Shown here one piece after another: positions 22,129 to 33,530 of a stretch of 64,000 nucleotides of DNA (its first letter is position 1; each line of letters opens with the position of its first letter). The notes beneath the pieces were generated by a model, which saw only the letters and a list, made by a program, of their open reading frames with translations, was not told the origin of the DNA and did not search any database. Location of the stretch: NCBI GenBank assembly GCA_009801015.1, contig VHZZ01000020.1, forward strand, positions 303,458-367,457. The letters are read 5' to 3'. The translations under genes and the position numbers were made by a program. Source of the DNA: Silene noctiflora. Taxonomy: Eukaryota; Streptophyta; Magnoliopsida; Caryophyllales; Caryophyllaceae.

Positions 22129-23690
22129 TTCAACAGGCTAGTTATGGACATACTTTTTTCTGTCTCGTGCCATCTTTATAACGGGAAAAGGAAGTGACGT
22201 CTATAGCTTGTCGATGGCAGATGCCGGATGTTATGTTGCTTAAGTTGTGTGAGTTTGACCTTGAAATCTTGTGCCTATATTTAGATTAATATTCAGTCCT
22301 ATTGTTGTCGATGTATTCAGTTTTCCAAATGACTTGCTAGTATGTATCACTTGTGGGGTGGACAGCAAATTTTCACTGCCATTTTACAGGCCTGTGAATT
22401 CTTGCTGGTTTTCTTTAACTTCATGGTTAGTGTCTCTGGCAGTCTTGCACTATGGTAGATACGGTAATCTGAATGAGTGGGTTTTGTATTTGTCAAACAT
22501 ATGTTTATGGGGATGTATTATTCTTCGGAAATTTGTCGAATATTGCGTTGTTAAAGTTTGAATGTGGAGTAAAACTCAAACCTTATTATTGGATCTCTTT
22601 TCAAGTTTCCGGTGTCCTTCCCATGGGTTGGGCCCAAGAGAATATTACTTTCTTATTGGGTTAGATTCTCGATTTTCATGTTCTATTCGGTATGTTGTTG
22701 CATTTGATCGGTAGATCGCCGTTTTTTTCTAGAACGGATTACATCCCGATTTCTTATCCTGATAGATTCATTTATCCCACATTGAAGTGGTGTTTGGAGC
22801 TTGCTGATACGGCTATGCTACTTGTCGACTTTTGAAGCGTTTTTTTGAAGGCCAAATCATGCAGCCATACGTTTTTTGTTGATAAGACGATTTCCTGGTA
22901 ATTTTTACTTGGCCTTCAACTAAATATGCTTGAAGAAAATAAATATGCTTGAGGTTGATGAAGTGTAGGTGTTATACTAGGTTGATGTGTGTGTGTTGAA
23001 GGGAGCTCACCATAGTAGTGGCCTTGTGTCTAGGGCTATAATTGAGCCGACATAAGCTCGAGCTCGGCTTGGAATTTTGATTTCAAGTTTGTGCTCAGCT
23101 CAAAGCTCGGACTCAATTTGAAAAGAGCTCGATCAAATGTATTGTTATTATATTCTTTCACTTGATCTAACTAAATATAAATATTTTTAAAAGCAAATAA
23201 AAATTATAAAATAAAACTCTGTAAAAGATACATTATATCCCTAGCTCCTAATCCCTAAGAACTTGGGAATATAAGACTCCAAAAAATACCCCTTTAACAA
23301 TAGTGCTCTTAGGAATAGTAACCCTTGTGAATAGTGTCATTATTCCATCTAAGCTATTGAATAATCCCCCTTTATCATATTGTGGAATGGTTGATCATTG
23401 GGTTTGCGAGGTGCGCCCTCGGCTGGGTGGAATAATTTTCGGGAATGGCTTCACACCCTTGTTTGCCTTTCGTGGTTTCCGTCACAAAGGGGATGTGCAC
23501 ATTGTATGCTTGGGATAGCTCGTATGGCGATGGGGTTGTGTCTCCATATAGTCTTTTAGTCAGTCTTCCGCTGTAGTGCGATAACAGTTTTGCTTTAGTC
23601 ACTTGGTTTTGAGACGGTTGTATTATACTTTTGATTTTGGTTTGTAAGACTTTAACATCTGAACTATTAAATATGTTTCTTTATGGTCTC
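22129..23690. other. ADF 3' flank and intergenic DNA
   Basis: About 150-500 bases after the ADF stop are probably 3' UTR. Around 23025-23140 is a GAGCTCGG-rich stretch (cgagctcggcttggaatttt) resembling a degraded hAT-type repeat, and the rest up to 23690 may include the outer part of the gypsy LTR that follows. No host gene is recognised. Confidence 0.35.
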
Positions 23691-23699
23691 CTTGATATA

Positions 23700-26600
23700 T
23701 TGTACCTCGGGCAACCGAGATGGTAACATCTTCATATGCTAAGGTGGTCTTGGTAAGGCACCTTGATATGTGGGGGTGTTACATAGTGGTATCAGAGCGA
23801 TGATTTTGGAACCTGTAACTAATGAAATTAATGAACATAGGGAGTCAAATTAAAATGAACCCGGGTAGGAGTTGTTATGAGCTAATGCAAATGTTTGGGA
23901 GACGTCCTAAAGTCGCGAACTTGCCCTTGCAACTTTGAACCAACCACTATGGGTGTGTCATGGGATCGCTACTTGTTTATTGTCTTTAAAGTATATGTGA
24001 TGGATGAAGTATGTGGTTGGTTGGATTAATTGAATGGCATGATGAGAGTATGTAAAGTATGGGGTGAAATATGTTTAGGTGATGATGGATGTTTATTGTT
24101 AATTTATACTAGTAATATGTGATAGGGATTGATGTTGTATTTAGGTTAATGTTGTTGCGTAAAGTTATAGTACAAAGCATTCGAGTAGTGTAATTCATGA
24201 GCATGACTCGATCAAGGAGGGGGGACTCGATCGAGTAGGTGGGACTCGATCGAGTAAGTATTTTGTGATGTTGGGCAGAAGTTCATGTTTCATAGTTCCT
24301 AGATCGAGTAAGTTTACTTGATCGAGTGGGTTTTGACTCGATCGAGTATGTTTCATGTCATACCATCATCAATTTTTGGAAGTTTTAGGTACTCGATCGA
24401 GTGTGTAGTAACTCGATCGAGTTTGTCCTACTCGACCGAGTATGTTTAAGTACTCGATCGAGTGCGTCTTTGTGTGGGTCGTTATTGCTTTGAGCCGTAG
24501 GTTACGTGCTTACGTTTATCCTTTTTCAGTAGCTCAAAGACATGCCGACAAAGAGATATGCCGCTTATGTTAAGGCTCAATAGATGAGCATTGAGGATAT
24601 TGCTAAGATGATCGAGCATCGGGATGCGCTAACTGAGACCTTCAAAAGGTTTGGGAAAAAGAAGGAGACAAGGGTAGACTTCTCGAAAATGAGTACTACC
24701 ATCTCTCGCTTCAATCCCACTACCTATCTGGGCAGAGGTGCGCTGATCCTGCTTGACAACTGGCACCGTGAGATGAAAAATATCCTCGGGTTGGTGCATT
24801 GTCCATAGGAGTTTAAGGTGGAACATGCTGCGTTCTACCTAAGGGATTCAGCTGAGGAATGGTGGGATAAGGTAAAGGAGAGTGCTCTAGAGAGATATCT
24901 GAAGTAGGGTGAGACCGCAATTTCGTGGTCTGAGTTTAAGAGAGCTATGAGGAATGAGTTCGTTCCGGAGAATGTTCGTAGTAAGATGCGGGATGAGTTC
25001 GATTCTTTTGTGATGACTGAGGGTATGACGGTGACCGTGTACTATCATAAGTTCAATGAGAAGTCGAGATATGTTGAGGATATAGGGCTGACACCGGTTA
25101 ATTTGGCACTTCGGTTTGAGAAGGGGTTGACCTACAAGATCATGGATAAGCTACAGACGGGGACTCTTTCGGATGTGAAAAAGGTATATGAGAGAGTTGG
25201 GCGAGCTGAGAGGTTGGTCGAGCTGGCCAAGGAAACTAGAGAGAAGAGCTCGGAGAAGAGGAAGGTCGAGAGTGGGGGTGGTGGCCAATTTAATTACAAA
25301 CGGGGCAACCACAATCAGCATAAGGCTTATTCATCTGGGATAGGATTCAGTGGAGGATCTCCTTACAGTCAGGGAGGTCGCAGAGATAGTGTTAACTGGA
25401 ACATATTGTGTTTTAACTATGGCGGTGTTGGCTATAAGAGGCATGAGTGTACTAGTGCATCTGAGAGGGGCTTTCAGAGGCAGTCTCAGGGGAACTTTTC
25501 TCAGACGCAAAGCTATGCAAGCAACCGGCCAACTGAGTCCTGGAGCAACCAGGGACGGCAAAATAACAGTGGTGGTTTCAACCGCAATGGTGGAGGTTCC
25601 TATCAGCGTCCGACGAGTAATGCAAACCTGGCATCAGCTGCCAAGTTTACTGCATCAGCTGCCAAGTTTACTGCATCAGCTAGTACGGTATAAGGAGGTG
25701 GCCAAAAGAACAGCGGTAAACTCTTCATAATGGACAAACAAGTTGTTGTGGTGGATGCGCAAGTGGTCACTTGTACATTTCTTGTTAATAACATTTCTAC
25801 TTTCGTTTTGTTTGATTCAGAAGCGTCGCACTCTTTTGTATCGTCTAGTCATGCTAAGTCTTTGGGTATGGAAGAGTTTGTGTCTGTAAAATATAAAGTT
25901 TTTATACCGTTTGGGGAATCAGTGTTTTGTGGGAAGTTGTTTAGGGAGTGTCTATGGTTATTGGACAAGTTGACCTTCTAGTTGACTTGTTTGAATTTCT
26001 TTTGGATGGTTTTGAGGTGATAGTCGAGATGGATTTGTTGGGAGAGTATAAAGCTAGAATAGACTGTCATCAAAATTAAGTGTCTTTAAGGGGTCCTAAG
26101 GGTGTTAGGGTATCTTATTGTGGGTTTGTGGTGAAACACAAAGTCAAGTTGATTGCAGCCATAACTTTGAAGTCGTACTTGAGGATGAGGTGTCCTATGA
26201 TTCTATGTCATGTGTGGGATAACCGGTCCGAGGAGATGAGAGCAGCAGAGACACTAGTCGTGAAGGAGTTTGAAAATGTTTTTCTAGAAGAGATACCGGG
26301 GTTACCGCAAAGGAAGGGCATTGACTTTAGTGTGGAGTTGAAACCGAGAACGAGACCTATATCTAAGGCCTCATACCGGATGACACCAAAGGAGTTAGAA
26401 GAATAGAAGAAGCAGTTGGATGACCCGTCAGAGAAGGGGTACATTCGACTTAGTGTATCGCCTTGGGGTGCACCAGTGTTGTTTGTGAATAAGAAATATT
26501 GGAGCTTGAGGTTGTGTATAGACTACATGGAGCTGAACCATGTCATAGTGATGAATAAGTATCCGTTGCCGATAATAGATGATTTTTTTAACCAATTGAA

Positions 26601-27935
26601 TGGGGGCAGGTGTCTTTTCCAAGACAGATCTCAGGTCGGGATATCATCAGTTGAGGATTCGGGAGGAAGACATACCAAGGACAGCCTTTCGATCGAGGTA
26701 TGGTCACTATGAGTTCGTGGTGATGCCGTTTGGGTTGACTAATGCACCAGTAGTGTTTATGGATCTTATGAACCGGGTTTTCAGTTAGTACTTGGATCAG
26801 TTAGAGGTGGTGTTTATAGATGATATCTTAGTCTATTCCAAGACTAGGGAGAATCATGCAGAGAATCTACGATTGGTTTCTAATTGGGAGGCACCGAAGA
26901 ATGTGGCCGAAGTTCGAAGTTTCTTGGGTTAGGTTGACTACTACAGGAGGTTTGTCAAAGACTTTTCTAAGATTGCTAGACCTATGACAACGTTGATGAG
27001 GAAGAAGAATAGATTTCGTCGGGATGAGAGTTGTGAGACGGCGTTCCAAAAATTAAAGGAGCGTTTGACTACAGTTCCAGTCTTGGCTTTACCTGAAGGG
27101 AGCAAGAATTTCGAGGTGTATACNGATGCTTCAAAGAATGGGTTGGGTTGTGTGTTGATGCAGAACGAGAAAGTCATTGCCTATGCTTCTAGGCAATTGA
27201 AGTCTTATGAGGAGAATTATCCGACTCATGATCTGGAGTTGGGTGCAGTTGTATTTGCTCTAAAGATTTGGAGACATTATCAATACGGGACGACCTTTAA
27301 GGTGTTTTCTGATCACAAGAGTTTGAAGTACATCTACACTTATAGGGAGTTGAATATGCGAGAGAGGAGATGAATGGAGCTCATTGGGATCTGGGAACTA
27401 TGACATGAATATTATATACCATGAAGGAAAGGCGAATGTGGTGGCAAATGCGCTGAGTATGAAGAGTGAGCATTCTTTATGTACAGCTATGTCACTGATG
27501 AGATTGAGAGATGAGGTGATTAAGATGGGGGATTCATGTGATCCAGAAGGGGGATGCTAGAAGGGATTTGACGGTTGAGCCAGAGCTTTAGTGATATTCG
27601 GAGGAAACAGGCTCTTGATTATAAGATCCAGAAGTGGATGGCTGAAGTAGAGCAGAGGACAGTGTCTCGGTTCTCTATTCATTCTAATGGGAGTGTTCAG
27701 TTCGATGGGAGGTGGTGTGTTCCTAAGGATGACGAATTGAAGAAGCTGATTATGATAGAAGCTCATTGCACTCCGTAGTCTGTACATCCGGGCGGTGATA
27801 AACTTTACAAGGATTTGAATAAGACTTTTTGGTGGCTTGGGATGAAGAGGGAGACAACAGAGTTTATGGCTCGATGTTTGACTTGCCAGCGAGTAAAGGG
27901 AGAGCAGCGCAGACCACATGGTAAGATTCATAATA
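23700..27935 (+). mobile_element. Broken Ty3/gypsy retrotransposon fossil
   Basis: Parts in order: the end of an LTR (ggtgttaca, ending about 23783), a primer-binding site matching initiator tRNA-Met (tggtatcagagc, 23787-23798), a leader with ACTCGATCGAGT repeats (24207-24465), gag (about 24550-25690), protease (about 25730-26070), reverse transcriptase (about 26250-26880), RNase H (about 27085-27370) and the zinc-binding start of integrase (about 27560-27915). The reverse transcriptase wording ([19 protein letters not shown]) looks most like the Del/Tekay chromovirus branch. The copy is non-functional, with several interruptions, and ends inside the integrase region with no second LTR seen, so it cannot be dated from LTR divergence. 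Confidence 0.9.
24207..24465. repeat. ACTCGATCGAGT palindrome cluster in the gypsy leader
   Basis: At least seven exact or one-mismatch copies of the 12-bp palindrome ACTCGATCGAGT are spread over about 260 bases, separated by unrelated 10-50 base spacers. A related set with ACTCGACCGAGT lies in another LTR fossil at 60.7-60.9 kb. Confidence 0.85.
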
Positions 27936-28076
27936 TAAAAATTAGATATTTATAATATACACGTAAAAACGAATCAAACAAGATCCACATGAATATATTT
28001 TCATTTACGTATTGGGAGAAAATTGAATTTGAATACTCGTTTGTGAATAGTGTGGAGTTGAATGAAGGGAGTAAAT
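27936..28076. mobile_element. Stowaway-like MITE fragment, right half
   Basis: The sequence from atgaatatattttcatttac to gtggagttgaatgaagggag closely matches the right half of the MITE at 62036-62285. It abuts the end of the gypsy fossil, so the two events together define that border. Confidence 0.55.
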
Positions 28077-28616
28077 GATAATTAAAAAAGAAAAAGAGCG
28101 GTCAAACATATTTTTACCGATTAATTAGCAGGTAGTCGGTCCACCTATTATAATATAAGGGAGAAGGTATAATAGTTGGTTTTATTGGTAATTAAAATAA
28201 AGTTTGAAATATCTTAAGCGATACCCCATTATTTAGAATGTTTTCATTAAATAATCTTAGAAAAAAAAGATAAACAAGGATCCTAAAACCAATTCAGATT
28301 ACTATGGACTAACCATGTCATCGATCCGTGTGAGGGAAAAAACGCAACGTGGAGCACTTGAGTAAATAATCGTCGTCATTCCGCTAACAAATTCTAACCG
28401 TAGATCATCTCATTAAATCAACAGTCAGAAACACACTTCCTCCTTCCACCTCCTCAATCCGTGCTCCCTTCCATCAACCAATCAAATAAAAACCCTCTCC
28501 CCTATAAATAAACATCTCAAACAATCCTCAATTCCTCACCGCAAACCCTCTTTCCTCAATCTCTCTCCTAAAATCTAAATTCACAGATATTTCCTCCCTC
28601 TAAATACTAACCAAAA
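28077..28616 (+). promoter_or_regulatory. H2B copy 2 upstream region and promoter
   Basis: CGATCCGTGTGA lies at 28322-28333 and is preceded by the same ccatgtca as in copy 1. A near-copy, aatccgtgct, follows at 28456-28465, a CCAAT box at 28478-28482 and a TATA box (ctataaata) at 28502-28510. The first 240 bases are AT-rich intergenic DNA. Confidence 0.7.
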
Positions 28617-29057
28617 ATGGCACCAAAAGGCGAGAAGAAACCAGCNGAGAAGAAGCCCGCCGAGAAAGCCGCCGCAGCAGAGAAATCCCCAGCGGAGAAG
28701 AAGCCGAAAGCCGGAAAGAAACTCCCAAAGGAAGCCGGAGCAGCAGCAGGAGACAAGAAGAGGAAGAGAAACAAGAAGAGCGTCGAAACCTACAAGATCT
28801 ACATCTTCAAGGTTCTCAAGCAAGTTCATCCTGATATCGGAATCTCCAGCAAGGCGATGAGTATCATGAACAGTTTCATCAATGATATCTTTGAGAAGCT
28901 TGCTCAGGAATCTTCTAAGCTTGCGAGGTACAACAAGAAGCCGACCATTACTTCAAGGGAGATCCAGACTGCTGTGAGACTTGTGCTTCCTGGTGAATTG
29001 GCTAAGCATGCTGTTTCTGAGGGTACGAAGGCTGTTACTAAGTTTACTAGCTCTTAA
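28617..29057 (+). CDS. Histone H2B (copy 2)
   Basis: Intronless 146-residue H2B paralogous to the gene at 861-1286. The histone fold is the same to within very few residues (for example [10 protein letters not shown] where copy 1 has [10 protein letters not shown]). The tail has an additional KKPAEK unit. One ambiguous base at 28646 sits at the third position of a GCN codon, so residue 10 is alanine whatever the base. Core nucleosome histone, partner of H2A. The promoter shares an extended motif with copy 1, suggesting duplication of the gene together with its control region. Confidence 0.97.
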   Translation: MAPKGEKKPXEKKPAEKAAAAEKSPAEKKPKAGKKLPKEAGAAAGDKKRKRNKKSVETYKIYIFKVLKQVHPDIGISSKAMSIMNSFINDIFEKLAQESSKLARYNKKPTITSREIQTAVRLVLPGELAKHAVSEGTKAVTKFTSS

Positions 29058-29390
29058 ATTGTAGAGAGTTATAGGTTAATCTCTGGTTGTTTCTGGATTA
29101 AGTTTGTTTAGTATGGTGTTCTAGCCTTTTAGGTAATCTTGTTTTTAATGAAATGTTGGATAGTATGGAATATGGATTATGATGATGTAACTATGTTTCT
29201 GGTTTATGTTTAGAAATTAATGAATGAATGCTTTTGTTCTGATGAAATTTCTCGTTTTTTTTGCATTTGTTACTTGATTCTTCGAAATAATGCTGTTATC
29301 TCTTGTTTGAATTGGAATACTCTGGTTTTTCGATATTCCAAATAGTATTGCGTTGATGTTTAACAGAGTGATGATTTGCTTTTGAAATGC
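29058..29390. other. H2B 3' UTR and flank
   Basis: The stretch contains the 3' UTR, with a likely poly(A) signal (aatgaaat, near 29148). Nothing else is recognised. Confidence 0.45.
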
Positions 29391-29674
29391 ACAAATTCTC
29401 ATTGAAGACGGACACTAGTCACAAGCTGAAAATGGATAGTGAGAGGACACTATCCGTGTTCAAATTGTGACGGACACGACACTATTCGTGAGCTGATAAT
29501 GGATAGTGAGAGGACAATAACTATTCGTGAGCTGATAATGGATAGTGAGAGGACATTATCCGTGTTCAAATTGTGACGGACACGACACTATTCGTGTTCA
29601 AATTGTGACGGACATGACACTATCCGTTTTCAACTTGTGATGGATAGTGTCTGTCACAAGCAAGACGCTTTGTG
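29391..29674. repeat. Repeat array inside a MULE-type MITE
   Basis: The left end (cacaaattctcattgaagac) is that of the MITE family with GACGG/CCGTC ends; the right end (tgtcacaagcaagacgcttt plus gtg) is its weak inverse. Inside are three to four imperfect copies of a unit of about 50-60 bases combining gagctgataatggatagtga and gacactattcgtg with ttcaaattgtgacggac. The interior has expanded by internal duplication. No convincing target-site duplication is visible. Confidence 0.6.
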
Positions 29675-29869
29675 GTTTATGGCTGCTTACAATTTAGGAA
29701 CTGTCTAAACTGGCCAAAGTTTCTATGTAGTCTTGTTTGAAGCTAGGTAGCACACTTAACAACTGTTTCAACATGCGGAATTTTCTGTCACCTTGATATG
29801 TTAATCACTCTATTACGCTTGAATACCTGATCACTTGCACTGGTTGTCACTTGCACTGGTTGTCACTTT

Positions 29870-30880
29870 CGTTGCTTGTGTTAGTTGTGGTATGTACTAA
29901 AATGGCTTCGGTGTTGGGTTACTTAGCAAAACCACTAACCTTCTTTTACCATAAGATGATGTCTGTATGTTGATACTAATATGTGAAATTCCGAATTTTC
30001 ACTGAATCATCCAATTGTTCAATGGATTTACTAGAAGTCTAGAAGCTTATATTGAGTCGGGAGTGTTGTCTTATGCACCTTGCTTTAATCTGAATATTAA
30101 GGTTACTGTAACAAACCTTATGGTAATTAGTTGCCTGCTATTAATTTGATTCACCCAACAAGCTTTTTAACTTGTTGGTTTGTGCTTTACTTGCTATCTC
30201 AACTAATAAACTCTATTACGACTCATACGTACATATAATGCTGGCTTGGCTTTCCTTAAAGTGGTGTCATCATATACCAATAATCTCTTTTATGAGTTTC
30301 ATGCAGAATATACTCATAAAATACAGTTTTCCTTGGCTTTTGCCAGGATGGTGAATTAGGGTTCCTCTGTAAGGGTGTGTTTGGATAGCAAAAGTGGGAG
30401 AAAAGGGAGGGGAGGGGGAAGGAGGGAAGAGAAAGGGAGGTAAGGGAAGGGGAAGGCACCAAATCTTGTCTATTGTGGAGAGATTTTGATTTGTCTTATT
30501 GGAGGGAAAATGGATCCCTCCAAATCTGTCCTCTTCCATTTCCCCTCACCCTTATTTGCTATCCAAACAAGGGATTTTAAATCCCTACTCTCATTCCCTT
30601 TCTTTTCCCTCCAAATCACTCAATCCAAACATACCCTAAGATTATTTTGTGGTGTATCTTTGTCTCAGATCTTCCGTCGAAGTATGTTGCAGCTCAGTGG
30701 GTGTGTCAGAAGGTCATTTTAATATTTATCCCTTTATTCTTCCTGCAAATTCGTTGTGTTATCTGTTCATCTCTGGAATTAATTCCTCTGCTTACTAGTA
30801 GCATGTTTTTGGCTGTGTAGATCTTAAGTTCATTCTTAATTACTGCATCATTGTCCACTGAGAAAGTATATATGCATATA
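29870..30880. repeat. Non-coding tandem duplication, copy A
   Basis: About 750 bases (not counting an inserted MITE) match copy B at 31400-32285 in the same order. Shared landmarks are gttgtggtatgnactaaaat, tgtcttatgcaccttgcttt, ataatgctggctt, tttgtctcagatcttcc and cttactagtagcatgttttt. No long reading frame is shared. It may be an old duplication of an intergenic, UTR or intronic segment. Confidence 0.75.
30373..30636. mobile_element. PIF/Harbinger MITE inserted in copy A
   Basis: A 264-bp element with ends gggtgtgtttggat and, in reverse, gggtatgtttggat, flanked by TAA (30370-30372 and 30637-30639). The paralogous copy B has the empty site (tctgtaaggttattctg near 31963-31979), which confirms both the borders and the 3-bp duplication. 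It is of the same family as 7839-8110 but in opposite orientation. Confidence 0.92.
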
Positions 30881-31399
30881 GAATTGTTGTTGTTTTCTCT
30901 TGTTAGTATTGGAATCTTCTAGTTGTATATCTGTCTACGCACTTTACTGATTAGCTTCTGTTACGGAGGAATAGTATTGTGTTGTTATTTAATCTTATGC
31001 TCGTGTCGCAATTCGTGACCACTTGTTCATCCTAGTTGTTCGGAGGGATTACATTAACAAGAAATGGAGCAGGAGTTAACTAACCTTCTATACTTGGTGC
31101 TAAATCCTAACTTTATTTACCTGGTGCTAGTATAGTCTTAACTGTATTTATCTTCCTCATAGGTAATTCTGTTGCTTCATGTATGTGACTCAAATTTGCT
31201 GTGTAGGAAAAGTTTCTACGTCAATTGTCAATTATGATGATATTATCCTTTATTATTAGGGATTTGAAACTGCCTTGTTTTTGGTTTTGATACTTGTCTA
31301 AGGCAGCGTACATTTGATAATCTTTTCCCCTCCTGACTAGGCCAGTAAAGTGAACCTTAAGGCTAATTTTATGTCATTTGGATTGTCTGGATAATTGTG

Positions 31400-32285
31400 T
31401 TGTCTTTCTTGGTTGTTTTTGTTGTGGTATGAACTAAAATGCCATTGTTGTCAAACATGATTTTTTCTACGGCCAAACCCCCAAACCATATGAAGTTCGT
31501 TTGACTGTAAGATGATGTCTGATTCTTAAGACTAATATGTGAAATTCATTGTGAAACGTCCAATTGTGTAATGAATTTGCTGGAAGCTTGTTTTGATTGG
31601 TGTGCTGTCTTATGCACCTTGCTTTAATCTGACTGTCAAGATTACTATAACCAGCATTCTGCCAGCTCTGTCTACTCTGCTGGGGCCAATTGCATTCCGG
31701 TAATTAGTTGCCTGTTATTAATTTGATTCACTGGACCGGCTTTTTAACAATTTAACTTGTTGGTTGTGCTGTACTTGCTATCTAAACTAATATAACTCAA
31801 TTACGACTCAGACGTGCATATAATGCTGGCTTTCCTTAATGAAGTGGGCTGGGTTGTTATATACCTGTAATCTCAATTAGGAGTTTGATGCAGAAGATAC
31901 TCAGGAAATAAAGTATTCCTTGGCCTTTGTCAGGATGGTGATTTGGTGCTGCTCTGTAACTCTGTAAGGTTATTCTGTAGTGTATATTTGTCTCAGATCT
32001 TCCATCAAATCATGTTACCGCTCAACAGCTGTTTCCGAAGGTCATTTCTATGTTTATCTCGTTATTCTTCCTGCAAATTCATTGCGTTATCTTTTCAGTT
32101 CTAGGATCGTTGCAACTACAAAGTGAAACATGAGCCCGACTTCACAATTTTTTCTGTGTTTACGAGGATAGATTACTCTGCTTACTAGTAGCATGTTTTC
32201 GGCTGTGTAGATCTCAAGTTTATTCTTAATTACTGGCTTACTGCATCATTATCTTCTGAGAAAGTTTATATGCATCATTACTTTA
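31400..32285. repeat. Non-coding tandem duplication, copy B
   Basis: The partner of copy A, offset by about 1.5 kb. It lacks the MITE but has a private insertion of about 50 bases around cattctgccagctctgtcta. It ends just upstream of the two-TM protein gene, so it could contribute to that gene's promoter or 5' UTR. Confidence 0.75.
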
Positions 32286-32494
32286 TGTTTAGTGTATGGA
32301 AGTATGCGACAAGGGCATATCGGTATTTTCAATGACAGCCTAGAGAAGTATGAATTGTGTGACTCTCCTCCTCTGCAGCTAAAAAAGCACTTCTATAACT
32401 GTAAGTTCAATAAAGACTGCACATTTGCTGGGTGTTACGTTACATTACATTGTTGTGAAAAGCCGGAACTTTTCTACCAAGATACATTGTTATC

Positions 32495-32848
32495 ATGTCT
32501 CTAATTTCTATTCTCAAATCAGCTTATGTCCAGCTCTCCGTTCATCGGCCATCGCTTTACTACGCTCTGACATGGACGACATTACTGGTTGTGGTGGTGG
32601 CGGTGGCATCATTCTCCCCAGAACTGGCCTTTTTATCGACAGTGTCTCTCTCATCAACCTACTCTCGGTCATGTGGGGTCCATGGACTTGTGAGGCTACC
32701 TTTGGACATTCCGGGAGAACGACTTTGCTTCCCTGCCTACATGATGAAGCGCTCTTCGCTCGATATTTTGATCCCTACAATGTTTGCTGCTCTAATCGTG
32801 GCTTCGTCCGCTTTGTTGCTGAGATCCCTGGGTTTCTGGCATCATTGA
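32495..32848 (+). CDS. Uncharacterised two-TM protein (copy 1)
   Basis: A 117-residue intronless ORF. Two hydrophobic segments at about 21-42 (YYALTWTTLLVVVVAVASF) and 89-110 flank a roughly 45-residue loop with two cysteines (60 and 78) and a charged patch (GERLCFPAYMMKRSSLD). The protein at 40830-41165 shares the whole layout: PELAFL after TM1, CGVxG, PxxxPGxxxCxPAxM, SxLDxLxP and a second TM with FAxLxVAxSA. Conservation between two divergent copies argues that both are real genes. I know of similar plant proteins annotated only as transmembrane protein and can give no function. The start is the ATG that gives the same length before TM1 as the paralogue. Confidence 0.8.
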   Translation: MSLISILKSAYVQLSVHRPSLYYALTWTTLLVVVVAVASFSPELAFLSTVSLSSTYSRSCGVHGLVRLPLDIPGERLCFPAYMMKRSSLDILIPTMFAALIVASSALLLRSLGFWHH

Positions 32849-33073
32849 AGCTTTGAGAAAACTGTGAGTTGGATATTAGTTTCGTTAGATAAGTCATGCC
32901 AAATGAAAGGGAAGCAATAAATTCGATTTAAATTTGTTGAACAATAACAGTTTTTTAGTATTCACAAATCATATAGATTTTCAATTCCGTAAATGAAAGA
33001 TACTCCGTAATTGGTTCTTACAAGTTACATCGGCACACACTTTTAAAGACGGTTTTATGAAACTTTATTAGTA

Positions 33074-33162
33074 CTTTCCCCATCCTGTTCATTTGTTTAC
33101 TTTTGATTGAAACACCCCTCATAACGAATTGACACGGTAAACAAATGATTGAGACGGAGAAT
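33074..33162. mobile_element. Stowaway MITE
   Basis: Left end ctttccccatcctgttcatt plus tgtttac; right end gtaaacaaatgattgagacg plus gaga; TA at the left border and a TA-rich right border. It lies between the two-TM gene and the small secreted protein gene. Confidence 0.7.
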
Positions 33163-33261
33163 ATATATATTACAGGTCCTGTTATTTTGGTATAACACAG
33201 CAAGTGAGATCCTTTCTGCAAGTAATAAGCATCGATCCATAGAAAATCTTGTTGTAGGTCT

Positions 33262-33510
33262 TCAAACATGTTTTCTAAGTAGTTTGTTGTCACCCTTGGC
33301 TGAAGCAGCTGCGGCAGTGACGGACGGATGTTGTAAGAGCGGTTTACAAGGAGGCGGAAAACATGGTGGTGATGATGGCATTGGAAATGGGTTTAAATCA
33401 GTGGGAGGTACAAAAATTTTAGTGTCTTTTGCTTGGATTATAGGAGAAAATATGACAAGCATAACAAACAGCAAATAAAGGCGTTTGTTAATGCTGCTCG
33501 AATCTGCCAT
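33262..33510 (-). CDS. Small putative secreted protein
   Basis: An 82-residue ORF, starting at the ATG that puts a standard signal peptide at the N-terminus: MADSSSINKR, then a hydrophobic core LYLLFVMLVIFSPII, with a likely cleavage site after IQA (residue 27). The mature part of about 55 residues is Pro-rich with two cysteines in SSPPCFPPPCKPL (46-58) and ends in a basic NKLLRKHV. This layout suits an apoplastic peptide or peptide-hormone precursor, but I recognise no known family motif. Evidence is limited to the signal peptide and composition; no paralogue is seen in the window. An in-frame ATG 18 codons upstream would spoil the signal peptide. Confidence 0.5.
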   Translation of the reverse strand: MADSSSINKRLYLLFVMLVIFSPIIQAKDTKIFVPPTDLNPFPMPSSPPCFPPPCKPLLQHPSVTAAAASAKGDNKLLRKHV

Positions 33511-33530
33511 CGCTAGAAAAATGTAAGTAT

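Noticed and set aside
24584-27778. Host genes among the gag/pol-like ORFs
   Set aside because: Order and motifs are those of a single Ty3/gypsy fossil.
29391-29674. CRISPR-like or satellite array
   Set aside because: The units are irregular, partly inverted and lie within a MITE; this is a plant nuclear sequence.
32425-32856. A 143-residue plus-strand ORF overlapping the two-TM gene
   Set aside because: It is an alternative frame; the 32495-32848 frame is the one conserved with the paralogue at 40830.
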